Positions 41,465 to 48,895 of a stretch of 55,357 nt of DNA are shown piece by piece; positions within the stretch are counted from its first letter, which is position 1; the number at the start of each line of letters is the position of its first letter. The notes beneath the pieces are model-generated. The model saw only the letters and a program-made list of their open reading frames with translations. It searched no databases and had not been told where the DNA came from. The stretch is taken from positions 1-55,357 of the forward strand of contig JAJDET010000249.1 in NCBI GenBank assembly GCA_029259655.1. The letters run 5' to 3'. This DNA is from Planctomycetota bacterium (GTDB taxonomy: Bacteria > Planctomycetota > UBA1135 > GCA-002686595). Position numbers and translations under genes: made by a program.

Positions 41465-42034
41465 ATGCTCGCCACGTCGCAGAAGAGAAGAGGACGGACG
41501 GTTGGAGACTGCCGCGGGACGACGTGCCGACTCGGCGCGCTCCTGCTCGGGCTCTCCGTGGTCGGCTGCGCGATCAACGATCGCGGGCTCGTCCGCGTGC
41601 GCCACTGGGAAGCGCCCGGAGGGCGCGTCGTGCAGCTCGACGGCTGGGGCGTCCACCTGACGACGCTCGCAGCGGACCGCGGGATCACCCTGGGCCGGTC
41701 GTCGAGGACCTACTTCTGCCCGACGGCGGAGACGCTGCAGAGCGGATCGGTCGACGCGGGCGATCTCCTCTCGCGGATCGCGGATTCGACGGTGAAGCCC
41801 GTGGATCCCGGGTCCGCGCCTGCGCTCTCGGAGCTCGAGAGCCCCGTGGCCGTGATCAGCCGTTCGACCGGACTGGTGGTCGACGTCAACTCGTTTCGAA
41901 CAGGTCTCTCCCTCGGCGTGCGCACGTTCGGGGGTGTGATCCTTCCGCAGGACTTCGAGGGGCTCGTCTGGTTGCACTACCGGAGCGAGCACCCCGAGGA
42001 GTCCTCCATCTTCGTTCAGGAGAACACGCGATGA
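41465..42034 (+). CDS. Cassette lipoprotein 1
   Basis: A 189-aa protein with ATG 41465 after GGAGAGAGGA. A positively charged n-region is followed by RLGALLLGLSVVGCAINDRG with the lipobox VGC. The mature chain is compact and beta-rich: LVRVRHWEAPGGRVVQLDGW, GVHLTTLAADRGITLGRSSR, TYFCP, ESPVAVISRSTGLVVDVNSF and GVRTFGGVILPQDFEGLVWL. No family was recognised. It overlaps the next lipoprotein gene by four bases (ATGA) and heads the six-gene cassette. A TTCTGACA-N10-TAGTACCCT stretch upstream (41409-41430) is the most promoter-like sequence before it. Confidence 0.65.
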   Translation: MLATSQKRRGRTVGDCRGTTCRLGALLLGLSVVGCAINDRGLVRVRHWEAPGGRVVQLDGWGVHLTTLAADRGITLGRSSRTYFCPTAETLQSGSVDAGDLLSRIADSTVKPVDPGSAPALSELESPVAVISRSTGLVVDVNSFRTGLSLGVRTFGGVILPQDFEGLVWLHYRSEHPEESSIFVQENTR

Positions 42035-42414
42035 GATTCACCATGCTGGCGGCGGCCGTTGCGCCGCTGGTCCTTTCCGCCTGCACGGGCTCGCGCCTCG
42101 TGTACGTACACGAGCAGACCGTCGGGCTCGACCTGTCGATCACGGGCGAAGGCACGAACAAGTTCAACATCGGGTACGACCGGGAGACCTACGCCCTCGT
42201 GCCCCGGGTGACGCCCACCGAAGCGGGCGAGGAAGCCGAGGCGATGACGATGACGGCCATCAGTCGCTCCTACATCCAGGGGCTCTCGAACATCGAGATC
42301 GCCCACTGCATCGCGACCGGGAAGCCCGCTATCGCGATCGCCAAGGGGGCGTCGGAGCTCCACGAGGTGGCGGAGAAGGTCTTCGGAGGCAGCAACGGGA
42401 ACGGAGGCGATTGA
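42031..42414 (+). CDS. Cassette lipoprotein 2
   Basis: A 127-aa protein from ATG 42031, overlapping the previous stop. The signal MRFTMLAAAVAPLVLSACTG has a lipobox SAC. The chain continues LVYVHEQTVGLDLSITGEGT, NKFNIGYDRETYALVPRVTP, a Glu-rich turn, AMTMTAISRSYIQGLSNIEI and AHCIATGKPAIAIAKGASEL, so it has a beta-sheet half and a helical half with a lone Cys. No family was recognised. It sits two bases before the next lipoprotein gene. Three consecutive lipoproteins without enzymes suggest a small envelope complex. Confidence 0.62.
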   Translation: MRFTMLAAAVAPLVLSACTGSRLVYVHEQTVGLDLSITGEGTNKFNIGYDRETYALVPRVTPTEAGEEAEAMTMTAISRSYIQGLSNIEIAHCIATGKPAIAIAKGASELHEVAEKVFGGSNGNGGD

Positions 42415-42416
42415 CC

Positions 42417-43307
42417 ATGACCATCACGAGAATGGCTTCGGCTCTCGTGCTGTGCGCCGTGTCCGCCGGGTGCAGCAACATGATCTACTACTACCAGACG
42501 GACAAGTTCTCCCTGGGAGTGGAGGGGCGTCCGGACTCGACCGCGCCCATCAGCGGCAACTTCGGCTTCAAGCAGCGCATCGTCACCGTCGTTCCCTCGA
42601 AGGACGACAAGGCCCTCTTCGAGGGACAGCCCGAAGAGGACGCCGTGTCGATGGTCAGCTACTTCGACTTCAAGCTGAAGGACGCCGACTGGACCTGGCT
42701 GGATCCGTTGACCGTGAACACGGCGCTGATCACGGGTCAGGCTGCAGCTGAGCTCAGCGATGATCAGGCCAAGGGCGCCTTTCGGGCGCTCTCCACGGCG
42801 AACCTCGACGTCAGCCGGGAGACCTGGACCGCCTTCGGGCTCATCTACGACAACCGGGGCTCGATGCCCCACACGGAAGAGCTGCGGGAGCTCCTCGACG
42901 ATCTGAACGAGGCCAGCGCGGCGATCCTCGCGACGGCGGTTCCCTACCCGAGCTATCGCCGGAACGAGGCCGTCGCCCCGGCGCTACCGCTGGTCACCGA
43001 ACGGCAGTTCGCGATCCCGGCCCCGGAGGCCGACGTCTCCGACTTCGATCGGCTCCTGGTCCTCCACGGCGACCTGCTCCAGTCGGTCGAGAACCTCGAG
43101 GCTTGGCGCACCAAGGACGCGTCCTCGAACGGGTACCGGCTGAAGCACGACGGAACCACGTCGGACGGCGACGACGCGCTCACGCGCGATCTGAAGCTGG
43201 AGCTCGCCGCGCAGCGTGACCAGCTGACGGACATCGAGAGGGATGCCGACGTCGGCTCGGCGATCCGAGGAGTCATCCGCAAGTACACCGACTTCCTTCA
43301 CCAGTAA
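42417..43307 (+). CDS. Cassette lipoprotein 3
   Basis: A 296-aa protein from ATG 42417, two bases after the preceding stop; a TTG six bases upstream is less likely. The leader ITRMASALVLCAVSAGCSNM has a lipobox SAGC. It starts like lipoprotein 2 in plan (MIYYYQTDKFSLGVEGRPDS, TAPISGNFGFKQRIVTVVPS), followed by VSMVSYFDFKLKDADWTWLD, LITGQAAAELSDDQAKGAFR and a helical C-terminus (DRLLVLHGDLLQSVENLEAW; DQLTDIERDADVGSAIRGVI). I recognise no domain. The similar 'Y/V-tyrosine-rich then IxGxGxFxxG' openings of lipoproteins 2 and 3 suggest common descent. Confidence 0.62.
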   Translation: MTITRMASALVLCAVSAGCSNMIYYYQTDKFSLGVEGRPDSTAPISGNFGFKQRIVTVVPSKDDKALFEGQPEEDAVSMVSYFDFKLKDADWTWLDPLTVNTALITGQAAAELSDDQAKGAFRALSTANLDVSRETWTAFGLIYDNRGSMPHTEELRELLDDLNEASAAILATAVPYPSYRRNEAVAPALPLVTERQFAIPAPEADVSDFDRLLVLHGDLLQSVENLEAWRTKDASSNGYRLKHDGTTSDGDDALTRDLKLELAAQRDQLTDIERDADVGSAIRGVIRKYTDFLHQ

Positions 43308-43320
43308 GAGGGGGAGAGCC

Positions 43321-43533
43321 ATGGATCCGGACAACTGCGACGCCTGGGAGCCCGACTCGCTCGTACAGAGGAACGCGAAGCGGAAGCGGTTGGTGCAGCA
43401 CCTGAACGGAGTGTGGAAGCTGAAGGAGCACGGGACGATCCGCCGCTACAACGACGAGGAAGTCGACACCGTCGTCTACAACGGCTGGGCACTGTGGGAG
43501 GTCGACAACCCGGACGCACCTTTCTTTCAGTAG
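43321..43533 (+). CDS. Small cytoplasmic cassette protein
   Basis: A 70-aa protein from ATG 43321 behind GGGGGAGAG; the frame is open further upstream, but this ATG fits the spacing after lipoprotein 3. The sequence begins MDPDNCDAWEPDSLVQRNAK, RKRLVQHLNGVWKLKEHGTI and ends VDNPDAPFFQ. It is charged, has Trp at four places and no signal peptide. Co-directionality and 13 bp spacing place it in the cassette operon. No family was recognised; a small structural or regulatory partner is possible. Confidence 0.5.
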   Translation: MDPDNCDAWEPDSLVQRNAKRKRLVQHLNGVWKLKEHGTIRRYNDEEVDTVVYNGWALWEVDNPDAPFFQ

Positions 43534-43541
43534 CCGGTAGC

Positions 43542-43556
43542 GCCGCTCGCAACGGC
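43542..43556 (+). promoter_or_regulatory. Shared 15-bp leader motif, copy 2
   Basis: Exact copy of GCCGCTCGCAACGGC at 41436, located 15 bases before ATG 43571 and eight bases after the stop of the 70-aa gene. Two identical copies at the same distance from start codons in one cassette make chance unlikely. Role unknown. Confidence 0.4.
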
Positions 43557-43570
43557 AGAGGGAGAGAGAG

Positions 43571-46039
43571 ATGAACTTCTCTGGACTCGCAATCGCACTA
43601 ATCTCCGCGCTCCCGCAGAGCACCGCATCCAATCAGGAAGAGCCCGGCCTGACCGGAGCCGTGAAGATCCTGAACGAGGCTCCCGTCCTGCGGGAGTTCA
43701 TCGGTCAGCAATGGATGGAAGCGCCTCCGCTCCAGATCGACGGCGCGGCGCGCGACGCGACACTCGAGCAGTACCTCGCCGATCCCACGCCTGCGCGTTC
43801 TCGCGCTGCCGTCGAGCAGTACGGCGTGCTGCTCCTGCCCGCTCTCGTCGAGCGCTGGAGGGGACGCGACGACACGGCGCGGAAACTGCTCGACGAGATC
43901 GGTGACGAGGCTGTCGCGCCCCTGATCCTCGTGCTCGGCATGGGCTCCGAGGAAGACCGGGCGATCGCGGCCCGCTGGCTCGCCGACAGCGACGACCTGG
44001 CGGCGGCCGCCGCGATCAAGGGCGCGCTGGAGCACCACGCGGGCGAGTCCCAGCCGCCCTACCTGCGCGAGGCCTGGGCACGCGTCGTCGAGCGTTCGTC
44101 CGAGCTGGCCGGCGTCTCCGCAGAGGACCTCAACATGCGCGTCATCCGCGAGCACGAAGTCCTCGCGCCCCTCCATGTAGCCAACGAAGGGGCGACGCCG
44201 GTGCTCTGGTCCTGGGACGAGGGCCTGCATCCACGTCCAGTCCCGAGGCTCGAGTTCCTGCTGGAGCGCCCGATCGCTGCCGCCCGACGCTTCGGTTACG
44301 TGGATGCCGGTCCCAGAGCACACGAGGCGATGCTCCGGTACGGCGAGGCCGAGACGGCGCTCTCCGTCCTGTTCCCTGGCGACTCCGGGCCGGTCCGGAT
44401 GCCGGCAGGCGAGCTGTCGATGGCCGGGGAAGAGGTGCCCGCGGTCTTCGTCAACGACGAGCCGATCACCGACGAGACCCACGCCGTGGACTCCGAGGAG
44501 TCTCTTCCGGCGGGCGACGACGAGCGTGTCGAAGAGTCGACCTCGGGCGTACCTCGGGACAAGATCGAGGTCTTCTACGCAACGAACCGCGAGCCGGAGC
44601 GCATGCGCGGGTGGTTGCAAGGGCGCGCCCTGCGCCTCGCCCTTTGGATGGCGATCGGGCCGTCCAGCTGGCTGTTCATTACGCTCGTGATGCGGATCCT
44701 CAGGGATCGCTTCAGGTTCCACGCACGCCTCGTCCGCGGTGGTGCCCTGATCGCAGCCTCGTTCTTCTTCGTGAACGAGGCTCACGTCTTCGCCCTCGAC
44801 GCGCAGCGGATGCACCGCCTGGGGTTCGACTATGGGAACCGGCGAGGCGTCTTCGACAGGGGCAAGCGTGAGTACTGTCACATCGGACGTGCGGAGGTAT
44901 CGATCCCGCTGAACCGGCGCACGGGCACGAGCAAGCAGATCGCGGAGGCAGCAGGCGGCGTCGATGCTCCGTCGCTCGCGGCATGGGAGTGGCGCGAGGA
45001 TCCGGAGAAACACTTCGTCCTCTTGACCCTGAAACCGAGCGGGGAGAAGGCCTCTTCAAGGCCCGCGACCCCAAGACAGCGCGCGTCGTTCTTCCGTCGG
45101 TTGGCCGCCACCGCGCGCGTCGAGGAGACGGGCGAGCAGGAGGTGTTCGTCTACGTGCACGGCTACAACGTGAGCTTCGACGAGGCTGCCCGACGTACCG
45201 CACAGATCGCCGTCGACATCGAGTTCGCCGGAGCTCCCGTCTTCTTCAGCTGGCCCTCGCGCGGCGGACTCTCGCAGTACATGCAGGACGAGAGCGCCGT
45301 CGAGTGGTCGATCGGGCACCTGAAGCGATTCCTGGCCGAGATGCGGCGGGAGATGCCGAACGCGAGAATCCACCTGCTCGCGCACAGCATGGGGAGCCGG
45401 GCCTTGACCGCCGCGCTCCGGCGGCTCGGTTCGCGGATCACCACGCGCATCGAAAAGGACCTCGGCGATTACGGTGAGGAGTCCGGCTCGCCGCTGTCGG
45501 ACAGCATCGTGCAGAGCCTCTGCGCGATCGGGATGGCTCCCTTCGAGGAGGTCGTCTTGGCCGCTCCGGACATCGATGCGGCAACCTTCGAGCAGGACAT
45601 CCTGCCCTCGCTCGACAAGACGGCCCGACGCTTCACGCTCTACGCCTCCTCGCGAGACGTCGCGCTCGAGGCGTCCAAGCGCGTGCACGGATACGCGCGG
45701 GCCGGAGAGTCCAACCCGCTCGTCCGCCACCACGCCATGGACACGGTGTACGTGACGGCGAAGTACGAGGACCTCCTCGGACACTCCTACTACGGCGAGG
45801 TCTTCGCGGTGCTGAAGGACATCCGAGCACTGTTCGAGGAAGGCGGAGAACCGCTGGAGCGGGGGCTGAGTGCGTCCAGGGAGACCTCCGAGGAGGAGCG
45901 ACCCGTGTGGGAGCTCGCGGGCGACGACCAGCGCAAGCCTTTGAGGCGCGTAGTCGTGTACCGCGCGATCTTCTACGCGCTGCTCGTCGTCACTCTCGTC
46001 TGGTGGGGGCGCAGGGAATGGAAAGGGGTGTCCGTGTGA
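43571..46039 (+). CDS. DUF900-type alpha/beta hydrolase with embedded membrane helices
   Basis: An 822-aa protein from ATG 43571 (AGAGGGAGAGAGAG upstream) with a short signal-like N-terminus. Residues 40-210 resemble HEAT repeats (LLLPALVERWRGRDDTARKL, LDEIGDEAVAPLILVLGMGS). From about 330 comes the COG4782/DUF900 esterase: DKIEVFYATNREPERMRGWL, then EQEVFVYVHGYNVSFDEAAR, the nucleophile elbow IHLLAHSMGSRALTAALRRL and VVLAAPDIDAATFEQDILPS, and a His near RHHAMDTVYVTAKYEDLLGH. Two membrane helices (LALWMAIGPSSWLFITLVMR; LVRGGALIAASFFFVNEAHV) interrupt the domain after its first strand, and a third is at the C-terminus (AIFYALLVVTLVWWG). Insertion of helices inside the fold is odd. It overlaps the next hydrolase gene. 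Confidence 0.78.
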   Translation: MNFSGLAIALISALPQSTASNQEEPGLTGAVKILNEAPVLREFIGQQWMEAPPLQIDGAARDATLEQYLADPTPARSRAAVEQYGVLLLPALVERWRGRDDTARKLLDEIGDEAVAPLILVLGMGSEEDRAIAARWLADSDDLAAAAAIKGALEHHAGESQPPYLREAWARVVERSSELAGVSAEDLNMRVIREHEVLAPLHVANEGATPVLWSWDEGLHPRPVPRLEFLLERPIAAARRFGYVDAGPRAHEAMLRYGEAETALSVLFPGDSGPVRMPAGELSMAGEEVPAVFVNDEPITDETHAVDSEESLPAGDDERVEESTSGVPRDKIEVFYATNREPERMRGWLQGRALRLALWMAIGPSSWLFITLVMRILRDRFRFHARLVRGGALIAASFFFVNEAHVFALDAQRMHRLGFDYGNRRGVFDRGKREYCHIGRAEVSIPLNRRTGTSKQIAEAAGGVDAPSLAAWEWREDPEKHFVLLTLKPSGEKASSRPATPRQRASFFRRLAATARVEETGEQEVFVYVHGYNVSFDEAARRTAQIAVDIEFAGAPVFFSWPSRGGLSQYMQDESAVEWSIGHLKRFLAEMRREMPNARIHLLAHSMGSRALTAALRRLGSRITTRIEKDLGDYGEESGSPLSDSIVQSLCAIGMAPFEEVVLAAPDIDAATFEQDILPSLDKTARRFTLYASSRDVALEASKRVHGYARAGESNPLVRHHAMDTVYVTAKYEDLLGHSYYGEVFAVLKDIRALFEEGGEPLERGLSASRETSEEERPVWELAGDDQRKPLRRVVVYRAIFYALLVVTLVWWGRREWKGVSV

Positions 46040-47829
46040 GGCCGTTCAGTGAGCGCCTGCGCTCGACGCTCGCGAGAGTCTTCCTGCAACCCTTCCTTCC
46101 CGTCGATCGCTCGCGAGTGCGTCGCCGGCTCATCGCCGGCGCGTGCGTTGCGATCGGCCTCCTCGTCCTCTGGAGCGCGGCACTCGCCTGGGTTCGATTG
46201 TTCGCCTCGGAGCCCGACGTGCCGCCGGCGCGCTGGCTCGTGCCTCGTCCCGCGAGACCGGCCGGGCTGGCCGTCTTCGTCCATGGATGGAAGAGCGGGC
46301 CCGACGACCTCGAACCGCTCGCCCGGTACGTCCGCGACATCGAGCAGTACGCCGGATACGACACGTACCTGTGGAGCTTCGACGCGAGCATGCTGTCGAA
46401 CGCGAACCCCAGCGCGCTCGCGGGACAGCTCGCCTTCGATATCGATGAGCTCGTACCGGAAGAGGGGACGCCGCTCCTGCTCGTCGGACACAGCCTCGGC
46501 GGGCTCCTCGTCCGCAGGGCCTACCTCGACGGTCTCGAGCGCGGGCACGGCTGGACCGATCGCGTCGACAGGATCCTGCTCATGGCCGCTCCGAACCGCG
46601 GCACGCGTGCGGTCTCGCGCTCGCGATTCCTGTGGCTCTTCGACGCGTTCATGAGGTCGCTCGGGGTCGGCGAGCTCATCCAGGCGACGTACCGCGGCGC
46701 GCCGTTCATCGTGGACCTGCGGATCGACTGGATCCGCGTCTTCCAGAGCCTCGAGGAACCTCCCATCGTCGCCCAGATCGTCGGGCGCAACGACGCGATC
46801 GTCAGTCCCTCGGACAGCGTCGACGTGCTCCAGTTCCCGCGCAGCGTCATGCGCCAGGCGGCCCAATCGACGCATGCCTCCGTGGTGCGACCCGAGGAGA
46901 GCGGGCCGTACGTGCGGGAGGTGCTGACGGAGCTTCCCCCGCCGCGGCCCGACGTCGAGGCTCCGGACGTCTTCAAGCTGCTCGTCGTCCACGGCATCCG
47001 CGACTACGGAGACCGATTCGACAGGCTCAAGGCCGAGGTCGACTCCCTGGCGACCCTACGCGGCCGCGAGCCGCGTACCGCCGCACCGCGCTACACGTAC
47101 TTCTCCGCGCTTCAGTTCGTCAACCCGTTCTCGCGCAGGAACAAGGTGTACGACTTCGCGGACCTGTACACGGAGCTCCTCGCGAGGCCGCCCGTGGACG
47201 CACCGATCCACTTCGCCGGGCACTCCTTCGGAACCTACCTCATGGGCAGGAGTGTCATGGACTACCGGTCCATACGATTCGATCGGGTCTACCTCGCCGG
47301 CAGCGTGCTGCACGAGGGTTTTCTCCTCGAGAACGACAGCCTCGGCAAGCGGATCCTGCCGGGCAAGATCCGTCATGTGCGGAACGACATTGCCGCCGAA
47401 GACTGGCCCGTGGGGATTCTCTGCGCCGGCCTGGCCAGGCTCGGCCTGGCGGACGGTCTGATCGGAGCGGGAGGGTTCCACGGCTTCAGCGGTGTAGTCG
47501 ACGCGGATCGTCTCTCTGAGACCCGCTACTTCGACGGGGGGCACGGCAAGGCGCTCGAAGGTGCGAACTTGCCGACCATCGCCCAGTGGGTACTGGACAG
47601 CGGCGGCGAGGAGGATTCTTACGACCACGACATGGTCGAGTCCATGCTGAGAGCGGCCGAGGCCACGGTCGATGACCGGGGCGGTCTCTGGAACTTCCTC
47701 TCCAGGATCTCGCCCGCGCTCTTCGTGCTGGCCCTTCTCTTGGCCGGCTACATGCTGGTCGTCGGTCGTCGCCCCGGCGTGGCAGCGGCTGAGATCCTGT
47801 TCGTGTTCTGGCTTCTCAACGTGATCTAG
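46018..47829 (+). CDS. Membrane protein with two tandem alpha/beta-hydrolase domains
   Basis: A protein of 603 aa from ATG 46018; GTG 46036, overlapping the upstream stop as GTGA with AAAGGGG before it, is an equally good start. After an N-terminal membrane helix (LIAGACVAIGLLVLWSAALA) there are two hydrolase units. Unit 1 has GLAVFVHGWKSGPDDLEPLA, LLLVGHSLGGLLVRRAYLDG, ILLMAAPNRGTRAVSRSRFL, Asp in QIVGRNDAIVSP and His in QSTHASVVRP. Unit 2 has FKLLVVHGIRDYGDRFDRLK, IHFAGHSFGTYLMGRSVMDY and RVYLAGSVLHEGFLLEN. Both have G-x-S-x-G nucleophiles. Two C-terminal helices follow (LFVLALLLAGYMLVVG; AAAEILFVFWLLNVI). A double-headed membrane hydrolase is uncommon. It is the last gene of the cassette; the right direct repeat starts 49 bp later. 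Confidence 0.78.
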   Translation: MERGVRVRPFSERLRSTLARVFLQPFLPVDRSRVRRRLIAGACVAIGLLVLWSAALAWVRLFASEPDVPPARWLVPRPARPAGLAVFVHGWKSGPDDLEPLARYVRDIEQYAGYDTYLWSFDASMLSNANPSALAGQLAFDIDELVPEEGTPLLLVGHSLGGLLVRRAYLDGLERGHGWTDRVDRILLMAAPNRGTRAVSRSRFLWLFDAFMRSLGVGELIQATYRGAPFIVDLRIDWIRVFQSLEEPPIVAQIVGRNDAIVSPSDSVDVLQFPRSVMRQAAQSTHASVVRPEESGPYVREVLTELPPPRPDVEAPDVFKLLVVHGIRDYGDRFDRLKAEVDSLATLRGREPRTAAPRYTYFSALQFVNPFSRRNKVYDFADLYTELLARPPVDAPIHFAGHSFGTYLMGRSVMDYRSIRFDRVYLAGSVLHEGFLLENDSLGKRILPGKIRHVRNDIAAEDWPVGILCAGLARLGLADGLIGAGGFHGFSGVVDADRLSETRYFDGGHGKALEGANLPTIAQWVLDSGGEEDSYDHDMVESMLRAAEATVDDRGGLWNFLSRISPALFVLALLLAGYMLVVGRRPGVAAAEILFVFWLLNVI

Positions 47830-47877
47830 CTCGGCGGCGTCAGTGCGGCCCTCGAGGGGGAGATCGGGCGCCCCGAC

Positions 47878-47922
47878 GAAGGCGGCGTGCACGAGATCCT
47901 GGCGTCGGTGGAGACGCAGTAG
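47878..47922. repeat. 45-bp direct repeat, right copy (cassette boundary)
   Basis: This copy reads in frame, just after the second hydrolase's stop, as a fragment ending GGVHEILASVETQ and TAG, the tail of the TPR-thioredoxin protein, preceded by about 16 codons (from LGGVSAALEGEIGRPDE) that do not match that protein. It ends a 6.5-kb segment whose left boundary is at 41348-41392. There is no gene between here and the oxygenase stop at 47997. Confidence 0.85.
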
Positions 47923-47996
47923 AGGGGGTTCCCCCCCGGGGCTCAGCTCGTCACGCGGGATGACGATGACGTTCCAGTAGACCCGAAGGGTTCGGC

Positions 47997-48827
47997 TCAG
48001 CCGTCGCCGAGGTGCTCACGGAGCCAGCTCATGACCTCCTCCTCGGTCTCGACCTCGGGCTTCTTCCGAGGATCGAACTCACCGTGGCGGAGGAGGTTCA
48101 CGAGGTACTCCATGGCGTGGTTGCACTCGCCGGGCTCGTTGACGTAGCGGCGGATGACCTCGAGGATCCGTTCGCGGTTCAGCGTGTAGTTGCCCAGGAC
48201 GAGACGAAGCGTGAGGACGCTGCGCTCGACCCGACACCCCTCGGCCTGGTGCGGGAGCATCCCGTCGAAGAGCAGGACGTCGCCGGCGTGCATGTCGTGC
48301 GCCTGCGCCCCGGACTCGAGCTCGGCCCCGAGGAACTTCAGGATGCAGTGGTCGTTCGAGATCGAGTTGCCGGCCGAGAGGACCTGGCGCTGGAGGAGAT
48401 CGTCCATCTGCGCGATGTAGTCGCCGTTGTAGACCTTGAGACGCCCACCCGTGTTCTCATTGACGTCGTGGAGCGGGATCCACAGCGTCTGGGCGATGTT
48501 GCCCTCGATCCCGAAGTACAGGCTGTGGCCCGAGTGCCAGTCGCCCACGGAGTCGCGTTCCGGTTCGGTCGGCGCGCTGCAGAAGAAGTTACTGCCGAGG
48601 ATGTGGACGTCCTCGAACAGCTCCCGGACCCTTTCGACGAGCCGCGGCATGTGATCCAGATAGCCGTAGATCCGGTTGACCAGACTGCGGCTGTACTCGC
48701 TCCCCTCGATGTCCACGAGGGTTTCCTTCACGCGAAGCGCCTCCGCGAGGACCTCCTGGTCCAGCACCTCGCGCAGGAGGTAGTGGTTGTAGGAGGCCGG
48801 ACCCTGCCCGATCGCCAGAAGTGCCAT
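47997..48827 (-). CDS. PhyH-like Fe(II)/2-oxoglutarate oxygenase with H-x-G metal motif
   Basis: A 276-aa soluble protein. The fold is that of phytanoyl-CoA hydroxylase relatives: DWHSGHSLYFGIEGNIAQTL, WIPLHDVNENTGGRLKVYNG, MHAGDVLLFDGMLPHQAEGC and ERSVLTLRLVLGNYTL. In hydroxylases the metal is held by H-x-D and a distant His. Here the first motif is H98-S99-G100, so the Asp is Gly, while H193 (LPHQAE) is kept and R202/R208 can hold 2-oxoglutarate. Loss of this Asp to Gly or Ala is the hallmark of 2OG-dependent halogenases (SyrB2, CurA Hal, WelO5, BesD types), because halide occupies the free site. A halogenase, an atypical oxygenase, or an inactive protein are all possible. No carrier-protein gene is adjacent, so a freestanding or small-molecule role is more likely. 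Confidence 0.7.
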   Translation of the reverse strand: MALLAIGQGPASYNHYLLREVLDQEVLAEALRVKETLVDIEGSEYSRSLVNRIYGYLDHMPRLVERVRELFEDVHILGSNFFCSAPTEPERDSVGDWHSGHSLYFGIEGNIAQTLWIPLHDVNENTGGRLKVYNGDYIAQMDDLLQRQVLSAGNSISNDHCILKFLGAELESGAQAHDMHAGDVLLFDGMLPHQAEGCRVERSVLTLRLVLGNYTLNRERILEVIRRYVNEPGECNHAMEYLVNLLRHGEFDPRKKPEVETEEEVMSWLREHLGDG

Positions 48828-48895
48828 CCAAGACTTGTAGCACGACCGGCGAGGCGGGGGGCCCCCGATGCGACCCGCCCTACGCCGCCCCGCGG

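Noticed and set aside
45907-46017. Longer upstream start for the double hydrolase gene
   Set aside because: That part lies inside the preceding hydrolase in another frame; ATG 46018 or GTG 46036 give a proper N-terminal membrane helix.
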